A stretch of 64,000 nucleotides of DNA from Yersinia entomophaga (GCF_001656035.1 NZ_CP010029.1:1414288-1478287), one strand, 5' to 3'. Counted from the stretch's first letter, positions 46,671 to 58,188 are shown. Made by a program: numbers and translations. The notes: generated by a model not told the origin, from the sequence alone.

Positions 46671-48131
46671 GTGTCTGAACTGTCTAAACTTTCGCCTCAG
46701 CCGTTGTGGGATATTTTCGCTAAAATTTGTTCTATCCCTCACCCTTCTTATCACGAAGAAGAATTGGCGCAATACATTGTTGCCTGGGCAAAAGAAAAAG
46801 GTTTACACGCCGAACGCGATCAAGTGGGTAATATCCTGCTGCGCAAACCGGCGACCAAAGGCATGGAAAACCGTAAACCTGTGGCGCTGCAAGCCCACTT
46901 GGATATGGTTCCGCAAAAGAACAATGACACTGTTCACGATTTCACTAAAGACCCGATTCAGCCTTATATCGACGGCGAATGGGTGAAAGCTCGCGGCACC
47001 ACGCTGGGCGCAGATAATGGCATTGGTATGGCTTCCGCGCTGGCGGTACTGTCTGACGACAGCGTAGAACACGGCCCACTGGAAGTTCTGCTGACCATGA
47101 CCGAAGAAGCCGGTATGGACGGTGCTTTTGGCCTGCAACCAAACTGGCTGAACGCTGACATTCTGATTAATACCGATTCCGAGCAGGAAGGCGAAATCTA
47201 CATGGGTTGCGCCGGCGGCATTGATTTCATCACCACTTTACCGTTACAGCGTGAGGCGGTTCCCGCAGGCTATCAAACGCTGAAACTGATCGTCAAAGGT
47301 CTAAAAGGCGGTCATTCCGGCGCAGATATTCATTTAGGTTTGGGAAATGCCAACAAGCTGCTGGCTCGTTTCCTATTTGAACATGAAGCGGAGCTCGGCC
47401 TACGGGTTCTGGATCTGAACGGTGGTACGCTACGCAACGCGATTCCGCGCGAAGGTTTCGCTATTTTGGCGGTTGCAGCCGATAAAGTAGATCATTTGAA
47501 AACCCTGACTCAGGACTATTTAGACATCCTGAAAAACGAGCTATCTGCGGTAGAAAAAAATCTCACCGTGGTGCTGGAACCCGTCAGTAGCGCAGCGAAA
47601 GCTTTGACCGCTGATACCCAGCACCGTCTGCTGGCATTGCTGAATGCGACGCCAAACGGCGTAATCCGTATGAGTGATGAAGTGAAAGGCGTGGTTGAAA
47701 CCTCACTGAACGTGGGCGTCGTGACCATGGAAGAAGATAAGGCCGAAATTATGTGCCTGATTCGTTCCCTGATCGACAGCGGCAAAGACTATGTTGTTAG
47801 CATGCTAACCGCCGTTGGCCAACTGGCTGGCGCGCAGACTACGCCTAAAGGCGGCTATCCTGGCTGGCAGCCTGACGCAAACTCTCCGGTCATGCATTTA
47901 GTTCGCGAAACCTATGAGAAACTGTTTAACAAAACGCCAAATATCATGGTAATCCACGCCGGTCTGGAATGTGGTTTGTTCAAAAAACCTTACCCAGAAA
48001 TGGATATGGTTTCCATCGGCCCAACCATGACAGGCCCACATTCTCCGGATGAACAAGTACATATCGAAAGCGTTGGTCAATACTGGCAATTACTGACCGC
48101 ATTGCTGAAAGCCATTCCAAAACGCGCTTAA
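46671..48131 (+). CDS. pepD: aminoacyl-histidine dipeptidase (peptidase D)
   Basis: 486 residues, M20C family, ribosome site AAAGGAG. It splits dipeptides, notably Xaa-His such as carnosine. Zinc ligands and catalytic residues are visible: H76 and D78 (QAHLDMVP), D115 (GADNGIG), E145/E146 (MTEEAGMDG), D169 (INTDSEQEG) and the C-terminal His in IHAGLECGLF. It is cytosolic and a single gene, with a terminator after it. Confidence 0.97.
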   Translation: MSELSKLSPQPLWDIFAKICSIPHPSYHEEELAQYIVAWAKEKGLHAERDQVGNILLRKPATKGMENRKPVALQAHLDMVPQKNNDTVHDFTKDPIQPYIDGEWVKARGTTLGADNGIGMASALAVLSDDSVEHGPLEVLLTMTEEAGMDGAFGLQPNWLNADILINTDSEQEGEIYMGCAGGIDFITTLPLQREAVPAGYQTLKLIVKGLKGGHSGADIHLGLGNANKLLARFLFEHEAELGLRVLDLNGGTLRNAIPREGFAILAVAADKVDHLKTLTQDYLDILKNELSAVEKNLTVVLEPVSSAAKALTADTQHRLLALLNATPNGVIRMSDEVKGVVETSLNVGVVTMEEDKAEIMCLIRSLIDSGKDYVVSMLTAVGQLAGAQTTPKGGYPGWQPDANSPVMHLVRETYEKLFNKTPNIMVIHAGLECGLFKKPYPEMDMVSIGPTMTGPHSPDEQVHIESVGQYWQLLTALLKAIPKRA

Positions 48132-48154
48132 GCGAGTACCGCACTATCATTACG

Positions 48155-48185
48155 AACGGCGCCGCCTGCGGTAGCGCCGTTTTTT
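48155..48185 (+). terminator. intrinsic terminator of pepD
   Basis: AACGGCGC (48155-48162) pairs with GCGCCGTT (48174-48181), followed by T to 48185. It also lies at the 3' side of dinB. Confidence 0.88.
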
Positions 48186-48234
48186 ATGGCAAATTTGCTG
48201 CTAGAAAACCCAGAACCTGGCATCTATCCCAGCG

Positions 48235-49293
48235 CTATTCCCAATTCAGCAATAATTGCCGTTCAATCTGCGGATCCAGCAGGCTGACATGCAATCCCAC
48301 CAGTCGCACACCTCTGTCCGCCCGTCGCTCATCCCAAACTTGCTTGGCAATACGCAATAAATCGACCTTGTTCAATTCTGGCCAAACGTGTTCCTGAGTC
48401 GTTTGCTGAAAATCCTGAAATTTAAGCTTTACGCCCTGACGAGCAATTTGCAGATCCGGCCTGACCTTAGCCAAGCGGGCTTCCAGTTCGGGGAAAAGTT
48501 TTTCAATAATCTCAACGCATTCTTCCCAGTGATGAATATCCTGCGCCAGCGTCCTTTCTACGCCAACGGATTTACGCAACCGATCGGGAGATATACTTCG
48601 CTCATCAATACCATGGCAGCGCTCCCATAATACCCGCCCAAATTTACCAAAGGTTTTCAGTAAATCAGCCAAAGGATAATTTTGGACATCAACACAATGA
48701 GTTAAACCCAATTCCTGTAAACGCTTAGCCGTTACTTTTCCCACGCCCGGAATTTTGTTAAGCGGCAAAGTTTGTAGAAAAGGTTGAATTTGATCCGGTG
48801 TAATAACGTATTGTCCGTTGGGCTTATTGATATCTGAAGCGATCTTGGCTAAGAATTTGATCGGGGCGATTCCGGCGGATGCAGTTAAACCTAATTCCTC
48901 ATGAATTGACTGGCGGATCTGTTGAGCAATTAAGGTTGCTGAACCGCTAAAAACCTGACTTTCGGAGACATCCAGATACGCTTCATCCAGCGATAATGGC
49001 TCGATAAGCAAAGTGTAACGGGCAAATATTTCGCGAATATGTAAAGAAGCTTCTTTATATGCCGCCATACGCCCCGGAATCACTTTTAAATGCGGGCAAA
49101 GCTTCAATGCCATCGCAGTGGACATCGCACTATGGACACCGTAACGTCTGGCAGGATAATTGGCCGTGCTGATAACGCCACGACGATCTGCGCTACCGCC
49201 AATGGCCAAAGGGATATCGCGTAAACTGGGGTCATCCCGCATCTCTACGGCTGCAAAAAAGCAGTCCATATCAACATGGATAATCTTGCGCAC
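48235..49293 (-). CDS. dinB: DNA polymerase IV
   Basis: 352 residues from GTG 49293 ([16 protein letters not shown]). The start is fixed by the family beginning, a GGGAG site upstream, and by the LexA box at 49317-49336, which would lie inside the coding region if the longer in-frame ATG were used. This is the Y-family translesion polymerase. Metal residues D8 (VDMDCF) and the D-E pair in SLDEAYLD are present, as is the helix-hairpin-helix [12 protein letters not shown] and the RKSVGVERT little finger. SOS-regulated. Confidence 0.96.
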   Translation of the reverse strand: MRKIIHVDMDCFFAAVEMRDDPSLRDIPLAIGGSADRRGVISTANYPARRYGVHSAMSTAMALKLCPHLKVIPGRMAAYKEASLHIREIFARYTLLIEPLSLDEAYLDVSESQVFSGSATLIAQQIRQSIHEELGLTASAGIAPIKFLAKIASDINKPNGQYVITPDQIQPFLQTLPLNKIPGVGKVTAKRLQELGLTHCVDVQNYPLADLLKTFGKFGRVLWERCHGIDERSISPDRLRKSVGVERTLAQDIHHWEECVEIIEKLFPELEARLAKVRPDLQIARQGVKLKFQDFQQTTQEHVWPELNKVDLLRIAKQVWDERRADRGVRLVGLHVSLLDPQIERQLLLNWE

Positions 49294-49316
49294 TCTCACT
49301 CCCATCGGCAATAGAC

Positions 49317-49336
49317 AACTGTATAAGTATACAGTA
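49317..49336 (-). promoter_or_regulatory. LexA (SOS) box of dinB
   Basis: The 20-base site has the form CTGTATAAGTATACAG with symmetric flanks, matching the LexA consensus CTGT-N8-ACAG with AT-rich centre. It lies 24 bases before the chosen dinB start. Confidence 0.92.
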
Positions 49337-49549
49337 AAAAAAGCCATGTTCAAGATTGTCCTAATTTAAATGCCGCTAAATATTTCTAATTTCCAGATCG
49401 AATACTGTTATTTACATTTAAGCGATTTTTTCATTTATTTTTAATAAAAAAGTACTACATTCGATAAAGTCGTAGAGTAATGTTTTTTTATAAAGTAAAA
49501 CACATGTATAGAGAAATTCAATTTAAATGGGTTATACGGGGTATATATT

Positions 49550-50497
49550 ATGCGGAATTATATTATGGCAAGTATATTAATCTTATTTTCATTACAAGTT
49601 ATGTCATCTCCTTCAGCTAATGAACCGCCGAAAATAGTGGCGCACCGGGCTGGTACCGGAGACGCACCAGAAAATACGCTCCCTGCAATTAAGAAATCGT
49701 TGGAAAATGGAGCTGATGCTATTTGGATTACCCTACAGTTAACAAAAGATGATGTACCGGTACTTTATCGACCTTCCGATTTAAAAGAACTAACCAATGT
49801 TTCAGGAAAAGTCAGAGACTATACGAACAAACAGCTATCAACAGTTAATGCTGCTAAATTCTATAATGAAAAAAATAAAACCGCATTTTCAGCCAATATT
49901 CCAACGTTAGAAGAAGTCCTAAAGTTGAAATATGTGCTGGAAGATTATCCTAACGTCATGTTCTATCTAGATATTAAATCCCCAGATGCCGAAAATCTGG
50001 CTCAGCCTTTTGCTCAGGCTCTACAAAAAGTGCTGAAGGAAACCAACAGTTTTGAACGTACCCGGGTTTATTCAACCGACAAACTGTATCTGAACGCTAT
50101 AGATCAGATGAATAAGGACGCGGGGCGAAAAGAGCAAATTCAACGTTTTGAAAGTCGAGATGAAACTCGTGATGCTTTGGTCGATATAACCTTAGGCCAT
50201 CAATGTAAGCTGCCGGTAGACAAAAAGGAGCGCTGGTACGGATTGGAGATGAAGCGAAACGTTGAGTTAGTCGTTGTGGAAAAATTCACTCTTGGCGAAG
50301 GCCGTTCTCACTCAAACACCGTATTAACATGGGATAAAAGCGCTATCGATTGTTTCCGCTCCAAAGGGAAAGCCTATATTATTTTCTTTGGTATCAATAC
50401 AGCGCAGGATTATGAAAAAGCAAAAGAGCTAGGTGCAGATGCCGTGATGGTTAACTCACCGAAAGAATTTAAAAAAATAGTGAATGAAAAAAAGTAA
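49550..50497 (+). CDS. periplasmic GDPD-family protein with lost metal ligands
   Basis: 315 residues with an export signal (MRNYIMASILILFSLQVMSS). The glycerophosphodiester phosphodiesterase fold is evident: KIVAHRAGTGDAPENTLPAIKKSLENGADAI at 28-58 and a later LGADAVMVNSPKEF. The usual metal-binding pair E-x-D after GADAI is replaced by W59-I-T61 (IWITLQLTKDD). The later HD is replaced by Y73-R74-P75. H32 and E41 of the first motif remain. It is therefore either a divergent subfamily with other chemistry or a non-catalytic binder. The gene and its upstream 200 bases are clearly more AT-rich than neighbours, suggesting transfer. Unlinked to dinB and nqrM by terminators. Confidence 0.85.
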   Translation: MRNYIMASILILFSLQVMSSPSANEPPKIVAHRAGTGDAPENTLPAIKKSLENGADAIWITLQLTKDDVPVLYRPSDLKELTNVSGKVRDYTNKQLSTVNAAKFYNEKNKTAFSANIPTLEEVLKLKYVLEDYPNVMFYLDIKSPDAENLAQPFAQALQKVLKETNSFERTRVYSTDKLYLNAIDQMNKDAGRKEQIQRFESRDETRDALVDITLGHQCKLPVDKKERWYGLEMKRNVELVVVEKFTLGEGRSHSNTVLTWDKSAIDCFRSKGKAYIIFFGINTAQDYEKAKELGADAVMVNSPKEFKKIVNEKK

Positions 50498-50526
50498 TCG
50501 ATTAAATATATCCTTGTAGACAAAAA

Positions 50527-50554
50527 GCCCGGCAGTTAATTAGCCGGGCCTTTT
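50527..50554. terminator. bidirectional terminator between the GDPD-like gene and nqrM
   Basis: GCCCGGC (50527-50533) and GCCGGGC (50543-50549) with a 9-base loop and A/T tracts on both sides. It ends both the GDPD-like gene and the nqr operon. Confidence 0.85.
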
Positions 50555-50557
50555 ATG

Positions 50558-50785
50558 CTATAGGATACGAAACTGATCCAGTTTCTTCTGCCGGGCCGCT
50601 TCTTTTTCCATTCGCTTTTTACGGGAATCACAAGGCTCAGGACAGTCGCAGACTTTCTCCATCCCCAGCGTAGCAATACCGCCGCAGCTCCCCTGTAAGG
50701 TTTTGCGCTTCACTACATAGCCAATAGACATTCCGCCAATAACCAGCAGGAAGAAGACGAAAGACGCGAGAAAAACTGTCAGCAT
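50558..50785 (-). CDS. nqrM: Na+-NQR maturation protein NqrM
   Basis: 75 residues (DUF539). One N-terminal membrane helix (MLTVFLASFVFFLLVIGGMSIGYVV), then four cysteines in GSCGGI and CDCPEPC (C34, C46, C48, C52). NqrM is required to deliver the iron centre between NqrD and NqrE. It lies 8 bases after the apbE stop, as expected for the last gene of the nqr-apbE operon. Confidence 0.95.
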   Translation of the reverse strand: MLTVFLASFVFFLLVIGGMSIGYVVKRKTLQGSCGGIATLGMEKVCDCPEPCDSRKKRMEKEAARQKKLDQFRIL

Positions 50786-50793
50786 AACTCCTC

Positions 50794-51816
50794 CTAAGAT
50801 CGATTTTGCAGATAGGGTTCGAAGGCTTCCGAATAGCGTTCTTCAAATCCCTTATCTGTTTTAACGATCATAAATACCGGTATACCAAGTAGATTAGCCA
50901 GCGCCAGCCCTTTTTCCGGCCCCAACACATCCAGCCCGGTAGACAAACCATCAGCGGTCATACAGCTAGGATTCAGCACGGTAATGGAAACCAATCTATG
51001 GTTGATTGGCCGCCCCGTCGCGGGATCAATGGTATGAGAATAGCGTACGCCATTTTCTTCAAAATAGTTACGATAATCACCAGAGGTTGCGAGCGACATT
51101 CTCCCTGGTTCAATAATCTCCTGCGCACTTTGATCGACACCAGCACCCGGTTTTTCGATCGCTATACGCCAGGGCTTATTTTCGCCATTATTCCCACGGG
51201 TGCGAACTTCTCCGCCAATATCAACCATGAAATTTTTGATGTTCTGAGATTGCAGATATTCCGCAACCACATCAACACCGTAGCCTTTGGCGATGGAAGA
51301 AAGATCGACGTACAGCTCAGGCACTCGCTTAATTAGTGCGTTGCCTTCAACGGCGAGTTTATCTATTCCCACCCAGCCACGACGTTTCTCTAATTCTTCG
51401 GCAGAAGGCACTTTATCAGGACGTCCTTCAGGGCCAAAACCCCATAAGTTAACCAAAGGCCCGACGGTGACGTCCAGCGCACCGTCGGTTAACCGGTTGA
51501 TACGAATCGCTTCCTGCACCACTTTGGCCGTAGCAGCGGACACCGGGAAAGGTTTATTAATTTCCCGACTCTGATTAAAACGGCTTAATTCAGAATCTGG
51601 CCGGTAAGTCGACATCTGGTTATTAACCACTTCCAAAATCCTATCGACTTCTTTTTGCAGTTGTTCCGGAGAAGACCGGGACGTATCACTCACATATTTT
51701 ATCGAGTAATAGGTGCCCATGGTTTTACCGGTGAGATTCACCTGCTCAGGGCCGCAGCCCGCTAGCAACAGCACTCCCATCAGGAGTGCCAGCCAAAGTA
51801 TTATTTTCCTATGCAC
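50794..51816 (-). CDS. apbE: FAD:protein FMN transferase
   Basis: 340 residues with a lipoprotein signal (LLLAGCG, lipid on C21), so anchored to the periplasmic side. It attaches FMN covalently to the threonines of NqrB and NqrC. Conserved segments are TGKTMGTYYSIKY, MSTYRPDSELSRFN, DLSSIAKGYGVD, DIGGEVRTRG and YSHTIDPATGRPI with ..MTADGLSTGLDVLG. It follows nqrF by 39 bases. Confidence 0.95.
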   Translation of the reverse strand: MHRKIILWLALLMGVLLLAGCGPEQVNLTGKTMGTYYSIKYVSDTSRSSPEQLQKEVDRILEVVNNQMSTYRPDSELSRFNQSREINKPFPVSAATAKVVQEAIRINRLTDGALDVTVGPLVNLWGFGPEGRPDKVPSAEELEKRRGWVGIDKLAVEGNALIKRVPELYVDLSSIAKGYGVDVVAEYLQSQNIKNFMVDIGGEVRTRGNNGENKPWRIAIEKPGAGVDQSAQEIIEPGRMSLATSGDYRNYFEENGVRYSHTIDPATGRPINHRLVSITVLNPSCMTADGLSTGLDVLGPEKGLALANLLGIPVFMIVKTDKGFEERYSEAFEPYLQNRS

Positions 51817-51855
51817 AATAATCCTATTATTGTAAAACGCCCGTCAGGCATGACA

Positions 51856-53079
51856 TCAGCCACCGAAGTCATCAAGCATAATATTGTCGTCCTCAACGCC
51901 AAGATCCTTCAGCATTTTGATCACTGCTGCGTTCATCATTGGCGGACCACACATATAGAACTCACAGTCTTCCGGCGCAGGATGGTTTTTCAAATAATTT
52001 TCCAGCAACACATTGTGAATGAACCCAGTGTATCCCGTCCAATTGTCTTCAGGCTGAGGATCGGACAAAGCAACGTGCCAGGTAAAGTTTTCATTCTCTT
52101 CCTGTAGCTGGTTGAAATCCTCTTCATAGAACATTTCGCGTTTAGATCGAGCACCGTACCAAAAGCTGATTTTACGCTTAGAATGCAAACGCTTAAGCTG
52201 ATCGAAAATATGCGAGCGCATCGGTGCCATACCGGCACCACCGCCAATAAACACCATTTCCGCATCGGTATCTTTCGCAAAGAATTCACCGAATGGCCCG
52301 GAAATAACCACTTTATCACCCGGCTTCAACGACCAGATATACGAAGACATGATGCCCGGAGGCGCGTCCGGCATATTCGGCGGCGGCGTTGCAATACGCA
52401 CGTTCAGCATAATAATGCCATGCTCTTCCGGATAGTTCGCCATGGAATAGGCGCGCACCGTTGGCTCGGTCACTACGGATTCAAAACGGAACAGATTAAA
52501 CTTATCCCAATCGCCGCGATATTCTTCCGGCACGTCAAAATCAGCATATTTGACGGTATGAGGTTCAGCTTCAATCTGAATAAAGCCACCCGCGCGGAAG
52601 GGAACTACGTCCCCATCAGGAATTTTAAGTTTCAACTCTTTAATGAACGTCGCTTTGTTGTCATTTGAAATGACTTCGCAAGTCCATTTTTTCACGCCGA
52701 ATATTTCTTCCGGCAAATCGATTTTCAAGTTTTGCTTCACGCTAACCTGACAGGCCAGACGGCAACCTTCTTTAGCTTCACGCTTAGAGATATGAGAAAG
52801 CTCGGTCGGTAAAATATCGCCGCCGCCTTCTTTGATCGTCACCCGACACTGCCCGCACGAACCACCGCCACCACATGCGGAGGAGACAAAAATGCCGTGG
52901 CCAGAAAGCACATTCAGCAATTTATCACCGGCCGGTGCAGTAAAGCTTTTTTCCATATCACCGTTGATTTCAACCTGAATATCACCGGTATTCACCAACT
53001 TCGATTTGGCGACAAGAATCATCACCGTCAACGCTAGCACGATGAGGGTGAACATAACTACGCCTAGAATTATTTCCAT
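51856..53079 (-). CDS. nqrF: Na+-translocating NADH:quinone reductase subunit F
   Basis: 407 residues. One N-terminal membrane helix, then a 2Fe-2S ferredoxin domain with C69, C75, C78 and C110 ([14 protein letters not shown]), FAD-binding RAYSMANYP and NADH-binding [11 protein letters not shown] and YMCGPPMM. It takes electrons from NADH. The start is 15 bases after the nqrE stop. Confidence 0.97.
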   Translation of the reverse strand: MEIILGVVMFTLIVLALTVMILVAKSKLVNTGDIQVEINGDMEKSFTAPAGDKLLNVLSGHGIFVSSACGGGGSCGQCRVTIKEGGGDILPTELSHISKREAKEGCRLACQVSVKQNLKIDLPEEIFGVKKWTCEVISNDNKATFIKELKLKIPDGDVVPFRAGGFIQIEAEPHTVKYADFDVPEEYRGDWDKFNLFRFESVVTEPTVRAYSMANYPEEHGIIMLNVRIATPPPNMPDAPPGIMSSYIWSLKPGDKVVISGPFGEFFAKDTDAEMVFIGGGAGMAPMRSHIFDQLKRLHSKRKISFWYGARSKREMFYEEDFNQLQEENENFTWHVALSDPQPEDNWTGYTGFIHNVLLENYLKNHPAPEDCEFYMCGPPMMNAAVIKMLKDLGVEDDNIMLDDFGG

Positions 53080-53094
53080 GAGTTCTTCCTGCCT

Positions 53095-53691
53095 TTATAG
53101 ATGCACACCGGAGAAGGACATAAAGCCCAGTGCCATCAGCCCGGTGGTGACAAAGGTAATTCCCAGCCCCTTCAAACCACCCGGAACATCGGCGTATTTC
53201 ATTTTTTCCCGAATACCTGCCAGCGCCACAATAGCCAGCATCCAGCCGATTCCCGAACCAATACCGTACACAATGGATTCTGGGAAGTTGTAATCACGCT
53301 GCGCCATAAAGGACACGCCACCAAAGATGGCGCAGTTCACGGTGATCAACGGCAAGAAGATGCCCAATGCGTTATAAAGCGCCGGGAAGTAGCGATCGAG
53401 AATCATCTCCAACACCTGCACAATCGCCGCAATCACGCCGATAAAAGTGATGAAGTTAAGGAAGCTCAGATCAACTCCTTCCACCAGCGCTCCATCGCGC
53501 AGCACCAGGTTATAAACCAGGTTGTTGGCGGGAACCGCAATACCCAGCACTACGGTTACGGCAATGCCTAGACCGAAGGCGGTGGACACTTTCTTAGAAA
53601 CCGCCAGGAAAGTACACATCCCGAGGAAGAAGGCTAACGCCATGTTCTCTACAAACACCGCGCGGACAAACAGACTGATGTAATGTTCCAC
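53095..53691 (-). CDS. nqrE: Na+-NQR subunit E
   Basis: 198 residues from GTG 53691 ([13 protein letters not shown]). AAGGAG lies 9 bases upstream, while a TTG 6 bases earlier is too close to it, and 198 is the family length. Six membrane helices; cysteines at C26-region (LGMCTF) and C118-region (VNCAIFG) help hold the iron centre with NqrD. Confidence 0.95.
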   Translation of the reverse strand: MEHYISLFVRAVFVENMALAFFLGMCTFLAVSKKVSTAFGLGIAVTVVLGIAVPANNLVYNLVLRDGALVEGVDLSFLNFITFIGVIAAIVQVLEMILDRYFPALYNALGIFLPLITVNCAIFGGVSFMAQRDYNFPESIVYGIGSGIGWMLAIVALAGIREKMKYADVPGGLKGLGITFVTTGLMALGFMSFSGVHL

Positions 53692-53697
53692 CGTCAA

Positions 53698-54327
53698 TTA
53701 CTCCTTTTCAATCTGCGCAGGTTTCAGGGTACGTAAGCCCCAAATCAGCATGCCAATGATAAAGAACGCACTAGGCGCTAACAGGAACAATCCGTTCGGC
53801 TGATACCAGCCGCCGTTTTGTACCGTTTCCAGCACGGTGACGCCAAACAGTTTGCCAGAACCAATCAGCTCACGAACAAAGCCCACCAGCACCAGAATCA
53901 CGCCGTAGCCCAAGCCGTTACCGATACCATCCATAAAGCTTTCGATCGGCGGTGACTTCATGGCGTAGGCTTCCGCGCGCCCCATGACGATACAGTTGGT
54001 AATAATCAAACCAACGAATACCGAAAGCTGCTTCGAAATCTCATAGGCGTAGGCACGCAAAATCTGATCCACCACAATCACCAGAGAAGCGATGATCACC
54101 ATCTGCACGATGATACGCACGCTGTTAGGGATATGGTTACGGATCAGCGAGATAAAGAAGCTGGAAAATGCCGTTACCAAGGTTACCGCCAGCGTCATTA
54201 CCAGTGCGGTTTCCAGTTTGGTGGTTACCGCCAGCGCCGAGCAGACCCCGAGGATTTGTAATGCAATCGGGTTGTTGTCAAACAACGGGCCGAATAAAAC
54301 CCGCTTAATCTCTTTGCTATCAGCCAT
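53698..54327 (-). CDS. nqrD: Na+-NQR subunit D
   Basis: 209 residues, six membrane helices. Cysteines in [12 protein letters not shown] and [12 protein letters not shown] are the NqrD iron ligands. The start overlaps the nqrC 3' end by 8 bases. Confidence 0.96.
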   Translation of the reverse strand: MADSKEIKRVLFGPLFDNNPIALQILGVCSALAVTTKLETALVMTLAVTLVTAFSSFFISLIRNHIPNSVRIIVQMVIIASLVIVVDQILRAYAYEISKQLSVFVGLIITNCIVMGRAEAYAMKSPPIESFMDGIGNGLGYGVILVLVGFVRELIGSGKLFGVTVLETVQNGGWYQPNGLFLLAPSAFFIIGMLIWGLRTLKPAQIEKE

Positions 54328-55120
54328 TTTTTAACGCTCCTTCGCGCACTTTTTTCAGGAACGGGCCAAAGCCGTTTTCACCCAACCAAAAATCAAAGGT
54401 ATTCTGTACCCCGTTGGAGGTCAGCGTTGCACCGGACAAACCGTCCACGGCGTAAGGATCGTTCGCATCTGCGCGTCCTTTCACTACGCGAATAGCCGGT
54501 TCCCCTTGTTCATTGAACAAACGCTTACCGACCCATTGGCTACGCCAGATTGGGTTTTCAACTTCACCACCCAGCCCTGGGGTTTCACCCTGATCGTAAT
54601 AGCTGATGCCACGTACGGTTTTCCCGTCGTTATCTACCGCGACGAAGGCGTACATCATCGACCATAAACCGGAGCCGTAGACCGGCAGCACAATTTTACT
54701 GGTCTGGCCCTCCTCATTACGCACCAGATAGATTTCCACCAGATTAGCCCGACGTTTAATTCCGGCTTTATCTTGCGCAGCGGTCAGAGCGATGCTTTGG
54801 CTATCATCACGTAAAGCCTGAGAACGATCGAAGCTGGTCGGATCGGTTTTAACGAAATCACCGCTTTGCAAATCCAACAGACGCGGTTCAATACGAGCGG
54901 AAAACTCTTGTTTGACCTGCTCTGCATCCATTTTTGGCTGGAGTAAACCGGCCACGTCCAGAATGTTGCGTTGCTTATCCAGTAAGCGCTGTTCCTGCTG
55001 TTTGGATTTCAAGCCAACCGCTGCGCCGGAGACCACTACGGAGCACACCAGACACAGCAAGACCACTACCATCAGCGTTTTGCCGATAGTATCGTTATTT
55101 CTTGGTTTATCACTCGCCAC
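54320..55120 (-). CDS. nqrC: Na+-NQR subunit C (covalent FMN)
   Basis: 266 residues from GTG 55120 ([16 protein letters not shown]), chosen because GGAGG lies 8 bases upstream and the family begins here. Its start overlaps the nqrB stop by 11 bases. A membrane helix is at 14-36. The FMN site is SGAT at 229-232, with FMN on T232 of [14 protein letters not shown]. Confidence 0.95.
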   Translation of the reverse strand: MASDKPRNNDTIGKTLMVVVLLCLVCSVVVSGAAVGLKSKQQEQRLLDKQRNILDVAGLLQPKMDAEQVKQEFSARIEPRLLDLQSGDFVKTDPTSFDRSQALRDDSQSIALTAAQDKAGIKRRANLVEIYLVRNEEGQTSKIVLPVYGSGLWSMMYAFVAVDNDGKTVRGISYYDQGETPGLGGEVENPIWRSQWVGKRLFNEQGEPAIRVVKGRADANDPYAVDGLSGATLTSNGVQNTFDFWLGENGFGPFLKKVREGALKNG

Positions 55121-56351
55121 GGGCTTTCCTCCGCTTGATGTTGGCCTGAACAACCACATAGTCGAACAGTGGCGCAAACAGGTTGGCGAACAGAATCGCC
55201 AGCATCATTCCCTCCGGATAAGCCGGATTCACGACACGGATTAAGACGCACATCACACCGATCAGACCGCCGTACCACCACTTACCTTTATTGGTAAAGG
55301 AAGCCGATACCGGATCGGTAGCCATAAAGATCATACCGAAAGCAAAGCCACCCAATACCAGATGCCAGTACCAAGGCATAGCAAACAGCGGGTTAGTGGT
55401 AGAACCAATCCAGTTGAACAGGAAGGCCGTCGCAATCATGCCGATCATCACACCAGCAACAATGCGCCAAGATGCCACGCGGCCAAACATAATGATGGCA
55501 CCACCGATCAGAATCATCAGGGTAGAAACTTCACCAATAGAGCCTGGAATGTTGCCCATAAAAGCATCCATCCAGCTGATTGGTTGGCCGGTGACCATGT
55601 TCATCAGACTGTGGCTGCCGTTAACGCTCCACTGGGACAACGGCGTTGCGCCAGAGAATCCGTCGGCCGCGTTCCAGACCAGATCGCCGGAGATCTGTGC
55701 CGGATAAGCGAAGAACAGGAAAGCTCGCCCAGCCAGCGCCGGGTTCAGGAAGTTACGTCCAGTGCCGCCAAAGATTTCCTTACCAATCACTACGCCAAAT
55801 GAAATCCCCAGTGCCGCCTGCCAGAGTGGCAAAGTTGGCGGAACGATCAGGGAAAACAGAATGGAAGTAACGAAGAAACCTTCGTTGATTTCATGACGGC
55901 GAATAATGGCGAACAGAACTTCCCAGAAGCCCCCAACCAAAAACACCACCGCATAAATCGGCACAAAATAGACCGCGCCCAGCGTCATCATGCTGATCCA
56001 ACTGGCATCCGGTGCCAGCGAGGCGCCAAGCATCTCCGCCAGTCGATAATGCCAGTCGGCGGCAATCACCTGTTGCAGCTCCGCGCCGCTATACAGGTGG
56101 TTCAGCGCAGGAATAGCCTGCTGACCAACGTTGTACATCCCCCAGAACATCGCTGGGAATACCGCCAGCCATACCAAAATCATCATCCGTTTCAGGTCGA
56201 TAGCGTCACGCACGTGGGAGGCACCCGGCGTCACTTTACCCTGAGTGTAGAAAATACTGGCCGTGGCTTCGTATAGCGGATAATACTTTTCCAGCTTTCC
56301 GCCGGACTCAAAATGATGCTCTATTTTCTCAAAAAAACTTTTCAGGCCCAT
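55110..56351 (-). CDS. nqrB: Na+-NQR subunit B (covalent FMN, sodium path)
   Basis: 413 residues with about 10 membrane helices. The covalent FMN site is T236 in [28 protein letters not shown] is the NqrB signature. It contains the riboflavin and sodium path. It overlaps nqrC by 11 bases and follows nqrA by 3. Confidence 0.97.
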   Translation of the reverse strand: MGLKSFFEKIEHHFESGGKLEKYYPLYEATASIFYTQGKVTPGASHVRDAIDLKRMMILVWLAVFPAMFWGMYNVGQQAIPALNHLYSGAELQQVIAADWHYRLAEMLGASLAPDASWISMMTLGAVYFVPIYAVVFLVGGFWEVLFAIIRRHEINEGFFVTSILFSLIVPPTLPLWQAALGISFGVVIGKEIFGGTGRNFLNPALAGRAFLFFAYPAQISGDLVWNAADGFSGATPLSQWSVNGSHSLMNMVTGQPISWMDAFMGNIPGSIGEVSTLMILIGGAIIMFGRVASWRIVAGVMIGMIATAFLFNWIGSTTNPLFAMPWYWHLVLGGFAFGMIFMATDPVSASFTNKGKWWYGGLIGVMCVLIRVVNPAYPEGMMLAILFANLFAPLFDYVVVQANIKRRKARGE

Positions 56352-56354
56352 GAG

Positions 56355-57698
56355 TTATCCTTCCTGCTCAATCTTGGTCAAAATGTCGCGCAGTACCGGA
56401 CCGTATTCATATTTACCGGGGCAGACAAAAGTACAGAGCGCCAAATCTTCTTCATCCAGCTCCAAAGCCCCCAGCGCCTGAGCGCTGTCGGTATCGCCGG
56501 CTAACAGATCGCGCAGCAAATGCGTCGCCAGAATATCCAGCGGCATCACTCGCTCGTAGTTGCCAATTGGCACCATAGAACGTTCGCCACCGTTCAATCC
56601 AGTAGAAAAAGCAAAGCGCTTGCGCTTGAAGAAATGGCCGAGGGTGGTGCGGGTAATAGAGAATTTATCTTTACCCGGCATAATCCAGCCGAACAGCTCC
56701 TTGTCTCGCCCTTCCAGCACTACGGAAACCTGCTGATGGAAACGACCAAGATAGCCATGTGTCGCAGAGGCCGCGGTTCCGCTCAGTACCGAACCGGAGA
56801 TAATACGGTTATCCCCTGCTTTCAGTTTACCGGCGGTCAGTTCGGTCAGGCTGGCGCCTAAACGCGTGCGCAGCAGGCCAGGTTCTTTTACCTGCGGCCC
56901 CGCCAGCGCAATAACTCTATCAGTGTAAAGCTCACCTTCGACAAACAGTTTGCCAATGGCGATCACATCCTGATAACCAATGTGCCAGACGGTTTTCGTC
57001 ATACTGACCGGTTCGAGGAAGTGAATGTGGGTGCCCACCAACCCAGCAGGATGGGGACCGGAAAATTCGTTATAGGTTATTTGCCCGTTATTCTGGCCGC
57101 GAATGATTTCCCCGGCGCCGTGACAAACGTGCACTTTACCTTCGGTTAAGCGCGTCAATACGCTCAAACCGTGGTTAAAGGCATCAATTTGCGTGGCAAT
57201 AATGGCCTGAGGATCGGCAGCCAGCGGTTGGGTATCCATCGCCGTGACAAAAATAGCGCGTGGCTTTGTGCCCGGCTGCGGAGTTTTACTGAATGGACGA
57301 GTGCGTAGCGCAGTCCACAGACCTGAGGCCAGCAAATTTTGCTGAACCTGCTCCGCGCTCAGCTGGTTGAGCTCGGCGGCGTCGTAACGATTGAAGGAAA
57401 CGCTGTCGTCTCCCTCTATTTCAATCACGACAGATTGCAGCACACGCCGTTCACCGCGATTAATCGCAGAAATCTTGCCTGCTGCTGGAGAGGTGAAAAA
57501 CACGCCGGGGTTCTTTTTATCTTCAAAAAGCGCCTGGCCTTTTTTGACCCTCTCCCCTTCTTGCACCAACATTGAAGGACGCATGCCCACATACTCTTCA
57601 CCGAGCAGTGCAACATGATGAATAACCGGACCTTCCTGTATGACCTGAGCCGGAGCCCCGGCAATAGGTAGGTCGAGTCCTTTTTTTATTTTAATCAT
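56355..57698 (-). CDS. nqrA: Na+-NQR subunit A
   Basis: 447 residues, the membrane-attached quinone-side subunit. The start [16 protein letters not shown] and the segments [39 protein letters not shown] and [15 protein letters not shown] are typical. It is the first gene of the nqrABCDEF-apbE-nqrM operon; its promoter lies in the following intergenic stretch. Confidence 0.97.
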   Translation of the reverse strand: MIKIKKGLDLPIAGAPAQVIQEGPVIHHVALLGEEYVGMRPSMLVQEGERVKKGQALFEDKKNPGVFFTSPAAGKISAINRGERRVLQSVVIEIEGDDSVSFNRYDAAELNQLSAEQVQQNLLASGLWTALRTRPFSKTPQPGTKPRAIFVTAMDTQPLAADPQAIIATQIDAFNHGLSVLTRLTEGKVHVCHGAGEIIRGQNNGQITYNEFSGPHPAGLVGTHIHFLEPVSMTKTVWHIGYQDVIAIGKLFVEGELYTDRVIALAGPQVKEPGLLRTRLGASLTELTAGKLKAGDNRIISGSVLSGTAASATHGYLGRFHQQVSVVLEGRDKELFGWIMPGKDKFSITRTTLGHFFKRKRFAFSTGLNGGERSMVPIGNYERVMPLDILATHLLRDLLAGDTDSAQALGALELDEEDLALCTFVCPGKYEYGPVLRDILTKIEQEG

Positions 57699-58065
57699 AA
57701 GGTTTGCACGATTCTGTCAGGTGTATCAAATGCTGTACGTCATCCAGAGGAGCACAGCAACGCGATGATTAGTTATTTTTAACAGTTCAGTTAATATAAT
57801 GAGGTATTAACCGGCAGCGCAATTAGCGTGCATTTTACTTGCAGGCATTTACTGATTTAAATAACAACATTAATTTCTGCTAATGTGACAGCGTTGGAAG
57901 ATACAAAAATTGCGTTTCATTGCTCAACAAAACAACTCAATATCTTTAACACCAATATGCCTTCAGTAGCCGAGGATTTTAGCATTTTAGCCTGTTGCTG
58001 TCTGATAAAAGCAGTGACCTGGCTCAAGCAAACGACATTATATTGATCAAGAATCGCCTCTGCAC

Positions 58066-58100
58066 TCGGTAAAAACGTAAGGTTAATTCGCTTTTACCGA
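58066..58100. repeat. nine-base inverted repeat upstream of dpaA
   Basis: TCGGTAAAA (58066-58074) and TTTTACCGA (58092-58100) are perfect arms with a 17-base loop. Confidence 0.75.
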
Positions 58101-58188
58101 TCACAGTTTCTTTTTTATACAAATCTATTATTGATAAAAATATTCTGACTGATAATCTGCAAACCTATACTAACAAAAGCAGTGGCTC

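Noticed and set aside
55362..55802. 146-residue frame antisense to nqrB
   Set aside because: Shadow of a conserved membrane protein gene; composition typical of antisense frames.
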